Assembly (NCBI GenBank): GCA_016704655.1
Contig: JADIZR010000017.1
Span: 15,202 to 79,201 of the forward strand
Direction: 5' to 3'
DNA length: 64,000 bases
Source: Pseudomonadota bacterium
GTDB taxonomy: Bacteria; Pseudomonadota; Gammaproteobacteria; Steroidobacterales; Steroidobacteraceae
The position numbers and the translations under genes were made by a program. The notes beneath the pieces are model-generated. The model was not told the origin of the DNA. It made no database searches and saw nothing but the letters and a program-made list of their open reading frames with translations. This document shows, piece by piece, positions 1 to 9,213 of the stretch (its first letter is position 1; each line of letters begins with the position of its first letter).

Positions 1-1
1 G

Positions 2-2509
2 CCCTCGATCACGCAGAACCGCATGCGGCTCGCCCGCATGACCGGCGAGCAGGCCTTGAGCGCGGTCATCAAGCCCGGCGGCAAGCTGGTCTCGCAGGAA
101 GTAGCCGAGTCGATCGTGCGCTTCGTGGCAGGTGGCTCGGAGCTGCCGAATGCCGAAGTCGAACCGTCGCTGCTCAGCCTGATCTGCCGCGAGCTCAACA
201 CGGTGCGGCAGGCGCAGGGCAAGCCGGAGATTTCAGCGGACCTGCTGGCTGGCTCACGCGACACGATCCTGACGGAGTTCTACGAGCGCGCGCTGGCGGA
301 CCAGCCGGCCGGCGTCCGACGCGTCATCGAAGACGAATTGCTCACCGAGTCCGGCTATCGCGAGAGCCTGGCTGAAGAGCGCGTGGCCAAGGCGTTGGCC
401 GCGGCAGGCGCCGAGCCCGATGCGCTGGCGAAACTGGTCGATCGGCGGTTGCTGCGCATCGAGGAACGTCTCGACATGCGCCGCGTCGAGCTGACCCACG
501 ACGTCCTGTGCGGCGTCGTCCGTTCGAGCCGCAACCTGCGACACGAGCGCGAAGCGCGTGACGAGGCCGAACGACAACTGGCGGAGCAGCAGGAACGGGC
601 AGCCGAGACCCGGCGCACGCTGCACAAGACACGTCGCTTCGCCATGATCGCTGCGGGCCTGATGCTGGTCGCGCTCGTGAGCGCGGTGTTTGGCTGGGTC
701 AACTGGACTCGTGCCAGGGCGGCCGATCAACAGGCGCAGAAAGCGCGCGCCGATGCCGAAAAACTGGTCGGCTTCCTGATCGAGGATTTCTACGCCGAAC
801 TCGAACCGACGGGCCGGCTCGAGACCATGGGCAAGCTCGCGCACATGGCGGTCAGCTACTACGACGACCTGCCCGAGGAACTGCTGACGCCGCAGACACA
901 GGTCTATCGTGGCATGGCGCTGATCCGCGAGGCTGGCGCGCTGTTTGCGCGCGGTGACTTCAAGACCGCCAATCCCAAGCTCGATGAGGCCTGGGCCATT
1001 TTCGACAAGCTGCGCGCGCAGGGCGTCGTGACCGAGGACGTGGTCGCGGGTCTCGCGCTGGCCAAGTTCACGCGCTTCTCTTCCTGGGGCGTGTCAGGCG
1101 CGCCGGGCTCCAAAGTGTCGGACCTGCAGGAGACGGCCGACCTGCTGCGGCCCTGGATCAAGAAGCCAGGAACGTCGGCGCAGACCCGGATGCTCTACAG
1201 CGACGTGCTCAACTACTTGAGTCACACGCTGCCGGAAGGTCAGGACGTGGCGGCGTGCGAGGAGGCCCGAGCAATCCTGCTCGACGCCGGCGCCCGCAAC
1301 CTGGCCGACCTGCGTGCAGCATCGATCTATGCCGACACGACGGATTCGCAGGCACGGCATCTGCTGCAGATGGGCAAGGTCGCGGAGGCTGAACGGCTCG
1401 AGGCCGAAGTCTACTCGTATGCCGAGAAGGTGCTGGCCAAGCGTCCCGGCGACTTGCGGTCGATGGCGAATCGCGCGCTGGCCGCGGACCTGCTCGGACG
1501 CCTGGCCATCCGCCGCCATGACTACGCGGTCGCCACCGATTACGCCGCGAAGGCGGCCGAAGCCGGCGAAAGCTATGTCCGCTTCAACCCCTCGGACCTG
1601 AATTCCTGGGTTTACTGGGTCCGCGGTCTCGACCAGCAGGCCAGCGTGCTGCTGGAACAGGGCAGGATTGGCGACGCGATCGACAGCTATCGGAAGCTGG
1701 TGGCGCTGGATCGGGATGCGCGCAAGCCTGCGAGCCTGGCGCCGCTGCTCTGGAACAACTGGGGCCAGTTGACGATCAACGAGAGTCGCGCCGGTCAGTT
1801 CGACGCGGCCCGGAAATCGCAATTGGTGGCTGCGGCGGCGGCCAAGGAGACGGGGAGCATTGAAAAGTCGGGAAGTGCGCGACAGGCCCTGTTCGACATG
1901 TATGGCGATGCCCTGCAGGCACGGCTCGACCTGGACCAGGGCAACAACCAGGCCGCCTTTGACCAGGCGGCACAGTTGGCAACCCGCATGCGCGCGCTCC
2001 AGTTTTCGCAGGACGAAAGCGGCGGCAACATCCGTGATGCCAGTGCGGTCCGTGCCAATTTCCTGCGCAACACGCTCGCGACCCTGACCCTGGCGGCGCT
2101 GCGCACAGGCCGCTATGGCGAAGCCGAAGCGGCCGCACGCGAGCGCGCGGCGTTGCCGCCCAATCCGTTCTCTGAACTGGACCCGCAGGACGAGAAGTCC
2201 CGCGCGCAGGTGACACTGGCGCATGCCCTGGTGCTGCAGGGACGCGCGGACGAAGCACGCGCGATCACGGAAGTGGAGATCCTGCGCTACCGGGCCGAAC
2301 TGAAAGCAGGCGTGGGCGGCCTCGCCTTCACCAAGGATTACTCATACGCGCTGTACGTCGACGCGCTGGCTCGCCCGGCGGGCGACCCGTCACGCGACGC
2401 GGACCTGGCGGAAGCCCTGCGGCAACTGGACGCCATGGGCGAGGAAGCGAACCGGCTCGTGGACATCCGCGAGCTGCGCAACCGGATTGGGGTCGCCCGC
2501 TCCGGTTAG
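2..2509 (+). CDS. nSTAND-type membrane protein with C-terminal helical repeats (5'-truncated by window edge)
   Basis: The frame is open to the left edge, so the N-terminal part, including any P-loop NTPase domain, is missing; about 835 residues remain. Counting from the Met at base 23, residues 1-170 are the helical/winged-helix exit region usual after a STAND NTPase core (note 'GGKLVSQEVAES' and 'ELTHDVL'). A charged coiled coil follows (about 170-200), then one transmembrane helix (about 205-228, 'IAAGLMLVALVSAVFGW'), then roughly 590 residues of TPR-like alpha repeats to the C terminus. The order NTPase-coil-TM-repeats is known for nSTAND1 proteins that act as signalling or defence switches. 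The NTPase itself is inferred, not seen. Alternative: the tail of a Ser/Thr kinase-TPR protein. Confidence 0.7.
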   Translation, partial: PSITQNRMRLARMTGEQALSAVIKPGGKLVSQEVAESIVRFVAGGSELPNAEVEPSLLSLICRELNTVRQAQGKPEISADLLAGSRDTILTEFYERALADQPAGVRRVIEDELLTESGYRESLAEERVAKALAAAGAEPDALAKLVDRRLLRIEERLDMRRVELTHDVLCGVVRSSRNLRHEREARDEAERQLAEQQERAAETRRTLHKTRRFAMIAAGLMLVALVSAVFGWVNWTRARAADQQAQKARADAEKLVGFLIEDFYAELEPTGRLETMGKLAHMAVSYYDDLPEELLTPQTQVYRGMALIREAGALFARGDFKTANPKLDEAWAIFDKLRAQGVVTEDVVAGLALAKFTRFSSWGVSGAPGSKVSDLQETADLLRPWIKKPGTSAQTRMLYSDVLNYLSHTLPEGQDVAACEEARAILLDAGARNLADLRAASIYADTTDSQARHLLQMGKVAEAERLEAEVYSYAEKVLAKRPGDLRSMANRALAADLLGRLAIRRHDYAVATDYAAKAAEAGESYVRFNPSDLNSWVYWVRGLDQQASVLLEQGRIGDAIDSYRKLVALDRDARKPASLAPLLWNNWGQLTINESRAGQFDAARKSQLVAAAAAKETGSIEKSGSARQALFDMYGDALQARLDLDQGNNQAAFDQAAQLATRMRALQFSQDESGGNIRDASAVRANFLRNTLATLTLAALRTGRYGEAEAAARERAALPPNPFSELDPQDEKSRAQVTLAHALVLQGRADEARAITEVEILRYRAELKAGVGGLAFTKDYSYALYVDALARPAGDPSRDADLAEALRQLDAMGEEANRLVDIRELRNRIGVARSG

Positions 2510-2557
2510 CCTGCCAGTCCAGTCCGCGGGTCGCGCGCGCTTACGGCGGCGTCCCGT

Positions 2558-3985
2558 TCAGGCGGCGACTTTCTGGCTTTTCTGCGCAGCGTGATCCGCG
2601 AGCACCTGCGAGACACAGCCGGTCACCTTTCGGGCCGTGTCGAGGTGCAGGAACTCGTTCGGCCCGTGCGCGTTCGAGTTCGGGCCGAGCACGCCCGTGA
2701 TCAGGAACTGCGTGCCCGGGAATTTCTCGCCGAGCATGCCCATGAACGGGATGCTGCCGCCGGTGCCCATGTACATCGATTCCTTGCCGAAGAACGCGCG
2801 TGACGCACGCTGCATCGATTGCTCGAGCCACGGTGCAAACGACGGCGCATTCCAGCCAGCCATCGCCGATTCCACATTGAAGCTGACCCTGGCGCCGTAC
2901 GGCGGATCCTGTTCGAGCGCGTGCTTGAGCGCAGCCGAGGCAACCTTCGGGTCCATCGTCGGCGTCAGCCGGAACGACAGCTTGAGACTCGTGTAGGGCC
3001 GCAGGACGTTGCCGGCGCTGCGGAAGGGCGGGATGCCCTCGGCGCCCGTCACGCTCAGCGTGGGGCGCCACGTGCTGTTGAGCGTCAATTCCAGCGGATC
3101 GTTGGACATCGGGCGCATGCCGTGCACGAACGGGATACGGCCAGCGACGACCGGGCCAAGCACCTTGGCAGCGGCTTCAGCCTGAGCTCGGCGATCGGCC
3201 GGGATCGGCGTATTCAGTTCGTCGACCAGTATGGCGCCGGAGTGCATGTCCTCGACGCGCGCGAGCAGTTCACGCAGCACACGCATGCTCGACGGCACGA
3301 TGCCGCTGGCCATGCCGGAATGAACGCCTTCGGTCAGCACGTCGGCCCGTAGCGTGCCGATCAGGTTGCCGCGCAACGACGTGGTGCACCACAGCTGCTC
3401 GTAATTGCCGCACTCGGCGTCGAGACAGACGACCAGGCTCGGCGTGCCCAGGCGCGAGCCCAGCGCATCGATGTGGGCGGGCAGGTCGGGGCTGCCGCTT
3501 TCTTCGCTGGCCTCGATCAGGACGACGCAGCGGGCGTGTGGAATTTTCTGCTCGCGCAGCGCGCTGATCGCAGCGATGGATGAGAAAAGCGCGTAGCCGT
3601 CGTCGGCGCCGCCACGGCCATACAGCTTGCCGTCGCGGATCACCGGCGTCCACGGGTCGAGACCGTCCGACCAGCCGGTGAACTCCGGCTGCTTGTCGAG
3701 GTGGCCGTACATCAGGACGCAATCGTTCACGTCACCCGGGACGTCGACCATCAACACCGGCGTGCGGCCCGGCAGTCGCAGCACCTCCACTTTCGAGCCG
3801 GTGGGTGCGTGAGCTGTGGCCCAGTGCGTCATCAACTGGACCGCGGCTTCCATGTGACCGTGCGCTTCCCAGTCCGGGTCGAAGAGCGGTGACTTGTTCG
3901 GGATGCGGACGTACTCGATCAACTGCGGCAGGATCGAGTCCGACCAGGTTGCGTCGATGAAGCTTGTGGCTTTGGAAATATCCAT
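2558..3985 (-). CDS. M20 family metallopeptidase (dipeptidase-like)
   Basis: 475-residue zinc amidohydrolase of the M20/M25/M40 clan, which cleaves di- or oligopeptides or N-acyl amino acids in the cytoplasm. Visible family motifs: metal ligands in 'MYGHLDKQPE' (His95, Asp97), 'GRGGADDGYA' with the bridging Asp, the catalytic Glu pair in 'EASEESGS', and 'CLDAECGN'. A dimerisation lid lies between about 195 and 370. No signal peptide. The ATG at 3985 is chosen; an in-frame TTG lies three codons upstream. No Shine-Dalgarno is present; a TGATTAG heptamer tract begins 11 bases before the ATG. The exact substrate cannot be told from sequence. Confidence 0.9.
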   Translation of the reverse strand: MDISKATSFIDATWSDSILPQLIEYVRIPNKSPLFDPDWEAHGHMEAAVQLMTHWATAHAPTGSKVEVLRLPGRTPVLMVDVPGDVNDCVLMYGHLDKQPEFTGWSDGLDPWTPVIRDGKLYGRGGADDGYALFSSIAAISALREQKIPHARCVVLIEASEESGSPDLPAHIDALGSRLGTPSLVVCLDAECGNYEQLWCTTSLRGNLIGTLRADVLTEGVHSGMASGIVPSSMRVLRELLARVEDMHSGAILVDELNTPIPADRRAQAEAAAKVLGPVVAGRIPFVHGMRPMSNDPLELTLNSTWRPTLSVTGAEGIPPFRSAGNVLRPYTSLKLSFRLTPTMDPKVASAALKHALEQDPPYGARVSFNVESAMAGWNAPSFAPWLEQSMQRASRAFFGKESMYMGTGGSIPFMGMLGEKFPGTQFLITGVLGPNSNAHGPNEFLHLDTARKVTGCVSQVLADHAAQKSQKVAA

Positions 3986-3995
3986 ATTAAACAAG

Positions 3996-4030
3996 TGATT
4001 AGTGATTAGTGATTAGTGATTAGTGATCAG
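3996..4030. repeat. TGATTAG heptamer tandem repeat (4 exact copies + 1 variant)
   Basis: Four exact TGATTAG units (3996-4023) and a fifth with one change (TGATCAG). The tract lies in the 60-base gap between the M20 peptidase start and the tatD stop, where the ribosome-binding site of the peptidase would be. The same heptamer recurs seven times at 35696-35744, also directly before a minus-strand start codon. Confidence 0.95.
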
Positions 4031-4045
4031 AGGCAGGCGCTTCGT

Positions 4046-4861
4046 TTACCTGGCAGCGGCGTCCGGGAAGCCGAAGAACTTTAACGCATTGCGCGTCGTC
4101 GCTGCGGCAACGGCCGGAAAGTCCTCGCCCCGGCAGGCCGCAATCACCTTGACCACATGGGGCAGGAACTTGGGCTCGTTCCGGCGATGAGCGGGCCTGG
4201 GTTGCAGGTCGCGCGGCAGCAGGTACGGGGCGTCCGTCTCCACCATCAAGCGGTCGAGCTGGATTTCGCGCATCAGTTCGCGCAGGTGCTGACCCCGGCG
4301 TTCGTCGCAGATCCAGCCGGTGATGCCGATCGACAGACCCAGTTCCAGGTAGTCACGCAATTCGCGCCCGTCGCCGGTGAAGCAATGTGCAACGCCGCCA
4401 GCGAGGCGTGGCAGGTAATCCTTGAGAATGGCGACCAAGGCGTCGTGACCGTCGCGCTGGTGCAGGAACACCGGTTTGCCGCTCTCTACGGCCAGTTCCA
4501 GCTGCCAGCGGAAGGCGCGCTCCTGGTCTGCGTGCGGGGAGAAGTTGCGGAAGTAGTCGAGGCCGCACTCACCGGTCGCACCGACCTCCGGCGCCGCCAG
4601 CAACTCGCGCAGGCGCGGCAGGTCGTCGGTGCGGAGTTCACTCGCATGGTGGGGATGGACACCAGCCGTCGCCCGAAACATGGCCGGATCGGTCCGCACG
4701 AGGTCGATGGCGCGCCGGGTGCTGTCGAGCGTGCTGCCCGTGATCACCATGTGGCGCACGCCGGACGTCACCGCGGCAGCCACGACCTCGACACGGTCGT
4801 GGTCGAAGCTGTCGTGGGCGAGATTGAGGCCGATGTCGACCAGGGTGGGGGCCGGAGGCAT
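4046..4861 (-). CDS. tatD: TatD family metal-dependent nuclease
   Basis: 271 residues, the usual length. TatD is a TIM-barrel 3'-5' exonuclease acting on single-stranded DNA and RNA, linked to repair and RNA quality control. The N terminus reads 'DIGLNLAHDSF', the variant of the first metal motif found in TatD proper rather than the DxHxH of YcfH/YjjV. Others: 'AGVHPHHASE' (about 67-76), 'ATGECGLDYFRN' with the metal-bridging Glu, 'HQRDGHDA', 'HCFTGDG', and 'VETDAPYLLPRDL' near 202-214, followed by 'RRNEP'. ATG at 4861; the next gene starts divergently 51 bases away, so the gap must hold both promoters. Confidence 0.95.
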   Translation of the reverse strand: MPPAPTLVDIGLNLAHDSFDHDRVEVVAAAVTSGVRHMVITGSTLDSTRRAIDLVRTDPAMFRATAGVHPHHASELRTDDLPRLRELLAAPEVGATGECGLDYFRNFSPHADQERAFRWQLELAVESGKPVFLHQRDGHDALVAILKDYLPRLAGGVAHCFTGDGRELRDYLELGLSIGITGWICDERRGQHLRELMREIQLDRLMVETDAPYLLPRDLQPRPAHRRNEPKFLPHVVKVIAACRGEDFPAVAAATTRNALKFFGFPDAAAR

Positions 4862-4912
4862 GCAGTGTCAGCTGTGTTAGATTGCGGCGCTTTCCCAGAC
4901 TAGCGAGTACGC

Positions 4913-6139
4913 ATGGCACTGGACAAGGCAGCGCTGGAGAGCCTGCGCCGCGATCGCGATCCGGGCACGGCAGAATACCGGCCGCGCGGCGGTTCGCGCC
5001 GCAAGCTCTGGTACGTGCTCGCCGCGATCGCGGTGGTCGCGGCCGTGCTGGCCTGGCGCTCGTTCAACAGCGCCGTGCCGGTGCAGACGGTCACCGTCGA
5101 ATCGCCAACCTCAGCCAGCGGCGCCGTCCTCAATGCGTCGGGGTACGTCGTGGCGCGGCGGTTGGCGACGGTCAGTTCGAAAGTCACCGGCCGGGTCGCC
5201 GAGGTGCTGTTCGAAGAAGGCGCCGAGGTCGAGGCGGGCCAGGTGCTCGCACGCCTCGAACGCTCCACGGTCGACGCCCAGCTCAACGTGTCCACGAGCA
5301 GTGCCGAAGCGGCGCGACGCAACCTGCGCGAAATCGAGGTGCGGCTGGCCGATGCGCGCCGGACGCTCGAACGCAACCGCTCGCTGGTCGAGCGCAAGCT
5401 GGTGGCACAGAGCGTGCTCGACAGCTCCGAAGCCGAGGTCGCCGCGCTCAGCGCTCGCCTGGCGGCCGCGCGCTCCGAGGTCGACGTCGCCATGGCGCAG
5501 GTCGGACTGGGTAAGCAGGAACTCGCCGACCTCGAGATTCGTGCGCCCTTCAAGGGCGTGGTGATTTCGAAGGACGCGCAGCCCGGCGAGATGGTCTCGC
5601 CGATGTCGGCCGGCGGTGGCTTCACCCGCACGGGCGTGGCGACGATCGTCGACATGGACTCGCGCGAAGTCGAAGTGGACGTCAACGAGTCGTACATCAA
5701 TCGCGTCAGTGCCGGACAGAAGGTCGAGTGCGTGCTCGATGCCTATCCCGACCTGAAGATTCCCGCGCACGTCATCAGCATCGTGCCGACGGCCGACCGC
5801 CAGAAGGCGACCGTGCGCGTGCGCATCGGCCTCGACCAGCTGGATCCGCGCATCCTGCCGGACATGGGCATCAAGGTCAGTTTCTTCGAGGACGGCGCGC
5901 AACCTGCGCTGAAGAACGCGATCCTCGTGCCTGCGAATGCGATCGTCACGGAAGGCGAGGCGAGCTATGCCTGGGTCGTGCGCGACGGCAAGGTCGAGAA
6001 GCGCGCGGTCAAGACCGGTGCGGCGACGGACGGACAGGTGCCGGTCACGGACGGTCTCACCGATGGCGAGTCGATCGTCGTCGATGCGCCGAAGCGACTG
6101 CGTGACGGCGCGACCGTGGAGCTGAAGGCGGCGACATGA
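4913..6139 (+). CDS. HlyD/MacA-type periplasmic adaptor subunit of an ABC exporter
   Basis: 408-residue membrane-fusion protein. A single N-terminal membrane anchor (about 30-49, 'LWYVLAAIAVVAAVLAW') is followed by a biotinyl-lipoyl half-domain ('VTGRVAEVLFEEGAEVEAGQ', about 88-107), an alpha-helical hairpin coiled coil (about 118-205), the second lipoyl half ('IRAPFKGVVISKDAQPGEMV'), then beta-barrel and membrane-proximal domains. It would bridge the inner-membrane permeases to an outer-membrane factor, which is not in this window. First gene of a four-gene operon; its stop overlaps the ATPase start by four bases (ATGA). Substrate unknown. Confidence 0.9.
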   Translation: MALDKAALESLRRDRDPGTAEYRPRGGSRRKLWYVLAAIAVVAAVLAWRSFNSAVPVQTVTVESPTSASGAVLNASGYVVARRLATVSSKVTGRVAEVLFEEGAEVEAGQVLARLERSTVDAQLNVSTSSAEAARRNLREIEVRLADARRTLERNRSLVERKLVAQSVLDSSEAEVAALSARLAAARSEVDVAMAQVGLGKQELADLEIRAPFKGVVISKDAQPGEMVSPMSAGGGFTRTGVATIVDMDSREVEVDVNESYINRVSAGQKVECVLDAYPDLKIPAHVISIVPTADRQKATVRVRIGLDQLDPRILPDMGIKVSFFEDGAQPALKNAILVPANAIVTEGEASYAWVVRDGKVEKRAVKTGAATDGQVPVTDGLTDGESIVVDAPKRLRDGATVELKAAT

Positions 6140-6849
6140 ACGCCATGCCGGTCGAGGTCGCGGCGGGAACCTCCATTGTCCGCATCCGCGACCTGGTGAA
6201 GGATTACCGACGCGGCGCCGAGACCGTGCGGGTCCTCGACGGGCTCTCGCTCGACATCCAGCAGGGCGATTTCGTCGCGCTGATGGGGCCCTCGGGCTCA
6301 GGCAAGTCGACGCTGCTCAACCTCATCGGCGGCCTCGACCGTCCAACGTCGGGCACGCTCGAGGTCGACGGCCTGCGCGTCGACGAGCTGTCGGAAGGTT
6401 CGCTCGGCCGCTGGCGCGCCGACCACGTCGGCTTCATCTTCCAGATGTACAACCTGTTGCCCGTGCTCACCGCCGAGCGAAACGTCGAATTGCCGCTGCT
6501 GCTCACGAATCTCGACCGCGAGCAGCGCATGCGTCGCGTGGCAGCCGCACTCAAGCTCGTCGGTCTCGAGCATCGCGCCAGGCACCGCCCGCGCGAGCTG
6601 TCGGGTGGCCAGGAACAGCGTGTCGGCATCGCGCGGGCCATCGTCACCGACCCGACGCTGCTGCTGTGCGACGAGCCCACCGGCGATCTCGACCGCAAGT
6701 CGGGCGACGAGATCCTGAACCTGCTCGAGGCGCTCAACGCCGAGTACGGCAAGACCATCATCATGGTCACGCACGATCCGCACGCCGCCGAACGCGCGCA
6801 CCGCGTCATCCACCTCGACAAGGGCATGCTGAGCGAAGGATCGGGATGA
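6136..6849 (+). CDS. ABC transporter ATP-binding protein (MacB/LolD type)
   Basis: 237-residue ATPase of the lipoprotein-release/macrolide-export class. Walker A 'GPSGSGKST' (51-59), Q-loop in 'GFIFQMYNLLP', signature 'LSGGQEQRVGIARA' (about 155-168; the usual second Gln is Glu here), Walker B 'LLLCDEPTGDLD' (about 174-185), switch His in 'MVTHDPHAA'. It drives the two following permeases. Both ends overlap neighbours by ATGA, which suggests translational coupling of all subunits. Confidence 0.95.
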   Translation: MNAMPVEVAAGTSIVRIRDLVKDYRRGAETVRVLDGLSLDIQQGDFVALMGPSGSGKSTLLNLIGGLDRPTSGTLEVDGLRVDELSEGSLGRWRADHVGFIFQMYNLLPVLTAERNVELPLLLTNLDREQRMRRVAAALKLVGLEHRARHRPRELSGGQEQRVGIARAIVTDPTLLLCDEPTGDLDRKSGDEILNLLEALNAEYGKTIIMVTHDPHAAERAHRVIHLDKGMLSEGSG

Positions 6850-8006
6850 TCGGCAAGTACCTGCCGTTGCTGGCGTCGAGCCTGCGCCGCAAGCGACTGC
6901 GCACGTTCTTCACGATCGCCTCGATCCTGGTCGCGTTCCTGTTGTACGGGCTCGCGGCGTCCCTGCAGTTTGCGCTGAAGTCGGGCGTCGACGTCGCCGG
7001 CGCCGACCGGCTGCTGGCGATGCACAAGGTCTCCTTCACCCAGCTGCTGCCGGCGAGTTACGAGAGCCGCATCAAGGCCGTCGACGGCGTCGTGGCCGTC
7101 TCGCCGCAGACCTGGTTCGGCGCGTGGTTCCGCGACGAACGCAACCAGTTCCCCACGTTTCCGAGCGATCCCGAGGCCTACCTCCGCATTTATCCGGAGA
7201 TCAAGCTCGCCGAAGAGCAGAAGCAGGCGTGGTTCGCCGATCGCGCCGGCGCGCTGGTCGGACGCGCCATCGCCGACCTCTACGGCTGGAAGGTCGGTGA
7301 CCAGGTGCCGTTGCGGTCAGCCATCTGGCGCCGGCTGGATGGCTCCGATACCTGGGACGTCACCGTGCGGGCCATCTACGACCTGCCCGAGGGCGGCGAC
7401 ACCCGGCAGATCGTGCTGCACCAGGACTACTTCGAGGAAGCGAAACAGCAGGCCAAGGGCCTGATCGGCTGGTACGTCATCAAGATCGACGACGTGAACC
7501 GCGCGCAGGCGATCAGCCGGCAGATCGACCTGATGTTTGCCAATTCGCCGGCGGAGACCAAGACCTCGTCGGAGCGCGCGATGGCGCAGTCGTTCGTCAA
7601 CCAGGTGGGCAACATCGGGGCGATCCTGTCGGCGATCGTCGCGGCGGTGTTTTTCACGATGCTGCTGGTGACGGCCAACACCATGGCGCAATCCGTGCGT
7701 GAACGCACGAACGAACTCGCAGTGCTGAAGACGCTGGGCTTCAGCAATGGCGGCGTGCTCGGCATGGTGCTGGCGGAGTCGGTGCTGGTGACTGCGCTCG
7801 GGGGCCTGCTTGGCATGTTCTGCGCCTGGTGGATCGGCGTGCAGTTCGGCCCGACCCTCGACCAGTACCTGCCGGGCTTCCGCGTCCCGCCCGAGGCGTT
7901 CACGAAATCGGTGCTGTACATGCTGGCACTCGGCGTGGTCGCGGGCGCGGTCCCGGCCTGGCAGGCGATGCGCCTGCGCATCGTCGAAGCGCTGCGCCGG
8001 GATTGA
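6846..8006 (+). CDS. ABC transporter permease, MacB/FtsX family (first of two)
   Basis: 386 residues from the ATG at 6846, which overlaps the ATPase stop. Architecture is that of type VII ABC permeases: TM1 at about 19-40 ('FFTIASILVAFLLYGLAA'), a MacB_PCD periplasmic domain of about 220 residues, then three C-terminal helices (about 262-285, 308-332, 355-375) of the FtsX fold. No ATPase is fused, unlike E. coli MacB. Such permeases do mechanotransmission rather than move substrate through a channel. The next permease begins 8 bases after the stop; the two probably form a heterodimer. Confidence 0.92.
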   Translation: MIGKYLPLLASSLRRKRLRTFFTIASILVAFLLYGLAASLQFALKSGVDVAGADRLLAMHKVSFTQLLPASYESRIKAVDGVVAVSPQTWFGAWFRDERNQFPTFPSDPEAYLRIYPEIKLAEEQKQAWFADRAGALVGRAIADLYGWKVGDQVPLRSAIWRRLDGSDTWDVTVRAIYDLPEGGDTRQIVLHQDYFEEAKQQAKGLIGWYVIKIDDVNRAQAISRQIDLMFANSPAETKTSSERAMAQSFVNQVGNIGAILSAIVAAVFFTMLLVTANTMAQSVRERTNELAVLKTLGFSNGGVLGMVLAESVLVTALGGLLGMFCAWWIGVQFGPTLDQYLPGFRVPPEAFTKSVLYMLALGVVAGAVPAWQAMRLRIVEALRRD

Positions 8007-8013
8007 GGTCGCC

Positions 8014-9210
8014 ATGAGTCTTCGCTCCGCCTTCAACCAGCTGGTCACGGTCACCGCGATGAATATGCGGAACCTGCCGTCGAGGGTCGGGACGTCGCTG
8101 GTCGCCGTCATCGGCATCGGTGGCGTGGTGGCTGTGCTGGTCTCCTTGCTGTCGATGGGGGAGGGCTTTCGTGCGGCGCTCGATCTTTCGGGCCGCGAGG
8201 ACGTCGCCATGATCCTGCGCGGCGGCTCGCCGGATGAACTTTCCAGCTCCATCGGGCGCGAGGAGTACAACGCGATCGTCATTGCTCCCGGGATTGCGCG
8301 TGACGCGCGCGGCCCGATCGTTTCGGGCGAGCTGTATTCGATCGTGGACCTGCCGATGCGCAGCACCGGGACAGGCGCCAACGTGCCGCTGCGCGGCGTC
8401 GGCGAACGCGGCCCGGAACTGCGCGACGGTTTCCACATCGTCGCTGGCCGCATGTTCCAGAGCGGGCAGAACGAAGTGATCGTCGGTCGCGGCGCCTTCT
8501 CGCAGTTCGAAAACGTCGACCTCGGGCGCGAGGTGAAATGGGGCTCGCAGAAATGGCGCGTCGTGGGCGTCTTCGAGGCGGGCGGCAGCGTTTCCGAATC
8601 CGAGATCTGGACCGACGCGGTCGTCCTGCGCGGGATCTACCGGCGCGGCAACACCGTGCAGATCATCCGTGCCCAGCTCACTTCGGCGGAGGCATTGCCA
8701 ATAGTTCGCGCGGCCCTCGAAAAGGATCCGCGACTCAATGTCTCGGTGCGCAGCGAAAAGGCTTTCTATGCGGACCAGTCGCGAATCCTGCTCGCCCTGA
8801 TCAAGTACGTCGGCACGACCATTGCGGTGCTGATGGGCGTGGGCGCGGTGTTCGCGGCGCTCAACACCATGTATTCGGCGGTTTCTACCCGCACGCGCGA
8901 GATCGCAACGTTGCGGGCGCTCGGCTTCGGCGCAGCGCCCGTCGTCACCTCCGTGCTGCTCGAGTCGGCGGTGCTCGGATTGCTGGGTGGCGTCGTGGGC
9001 GGATTGCTCGTGTACTTTGGCCTGAACGGCTACCAGGCGACGACGCTGAATTTCGGCAGCTTCAGCCAGCTCACGTTCGCGTTCACCGTCACGCCCCGAC
9101 TGCTGGTGACCGGCCTCTGGTACTCGCTCATACTCGGCATCGTGGGCGGCCTGCTGCCGGGGATCCGGGCCGCGCGAATGCCGGTGACGACCGGCCTGAG
9201 GGAACTGTAA
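8014..9210 (+). CDS. ABC transporter permease, MacB/FtsX family (second of two)
   Basis: 398 residues from the ATG at 8014 (GAGG seven bases upstream in the short gap). N-terminal TM ('LVAVIGIGGVVAVLVSLLS', about 29-47), periplasmic MacB_PCD domain (about 50-265), then an FtsX domain with three helices; 'STRTREIATLRALGFG' is the conserved loop before TM3. Longer than its partner and only distantly alike, so this is an old duplication giving a heterodimer rather than a recent copy. It completes an adaptor-ATPase-permease-permease operon. Confidence 0.92.
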   Translation: MSLRSAFNQLVTVTAMNMRNLPSRVGTSLVAVIGIGGVVAVLVSLLSMGEGFRAALDLSGREDVAMILRGGSPDELSSSIGREEYNAIVIAPGIARDARGPIVSGELYSIVDLPMRSTGTGANVPLRGVGERGPELRDGFHIVAGRMFQSGQNEVIVGRGAFSQFENVDLGREVKWGSQKWRVVGVFEAGGSVSESEIWTDAVVLRGIYRRGNTVQIIRAQLTSAEALPIVRAALEKDPRLNVSVRSEKAFYADQSRILLALIKYVGTTIAVLMGVGAVFAALNTMYSAVSTRTREIATLRALGFGAAPVVTSVLLESAVLGLLGGVVGGLLVYFGLNGYQATTLNFGSFSQLTFAFTVTPRLLVTGLWYSLILGIVGGLLPGIRAARMPVTTGLREL

Positions 9211-9213
9211 CCA

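Noticed and set aside
6666..6845. 60-codon N-terminal extension of the first ABC permease
   Set aside because: The extension lies inside the ATPase gene; the ATG at 6846 overlaps the ATPase stop and matches the family start.
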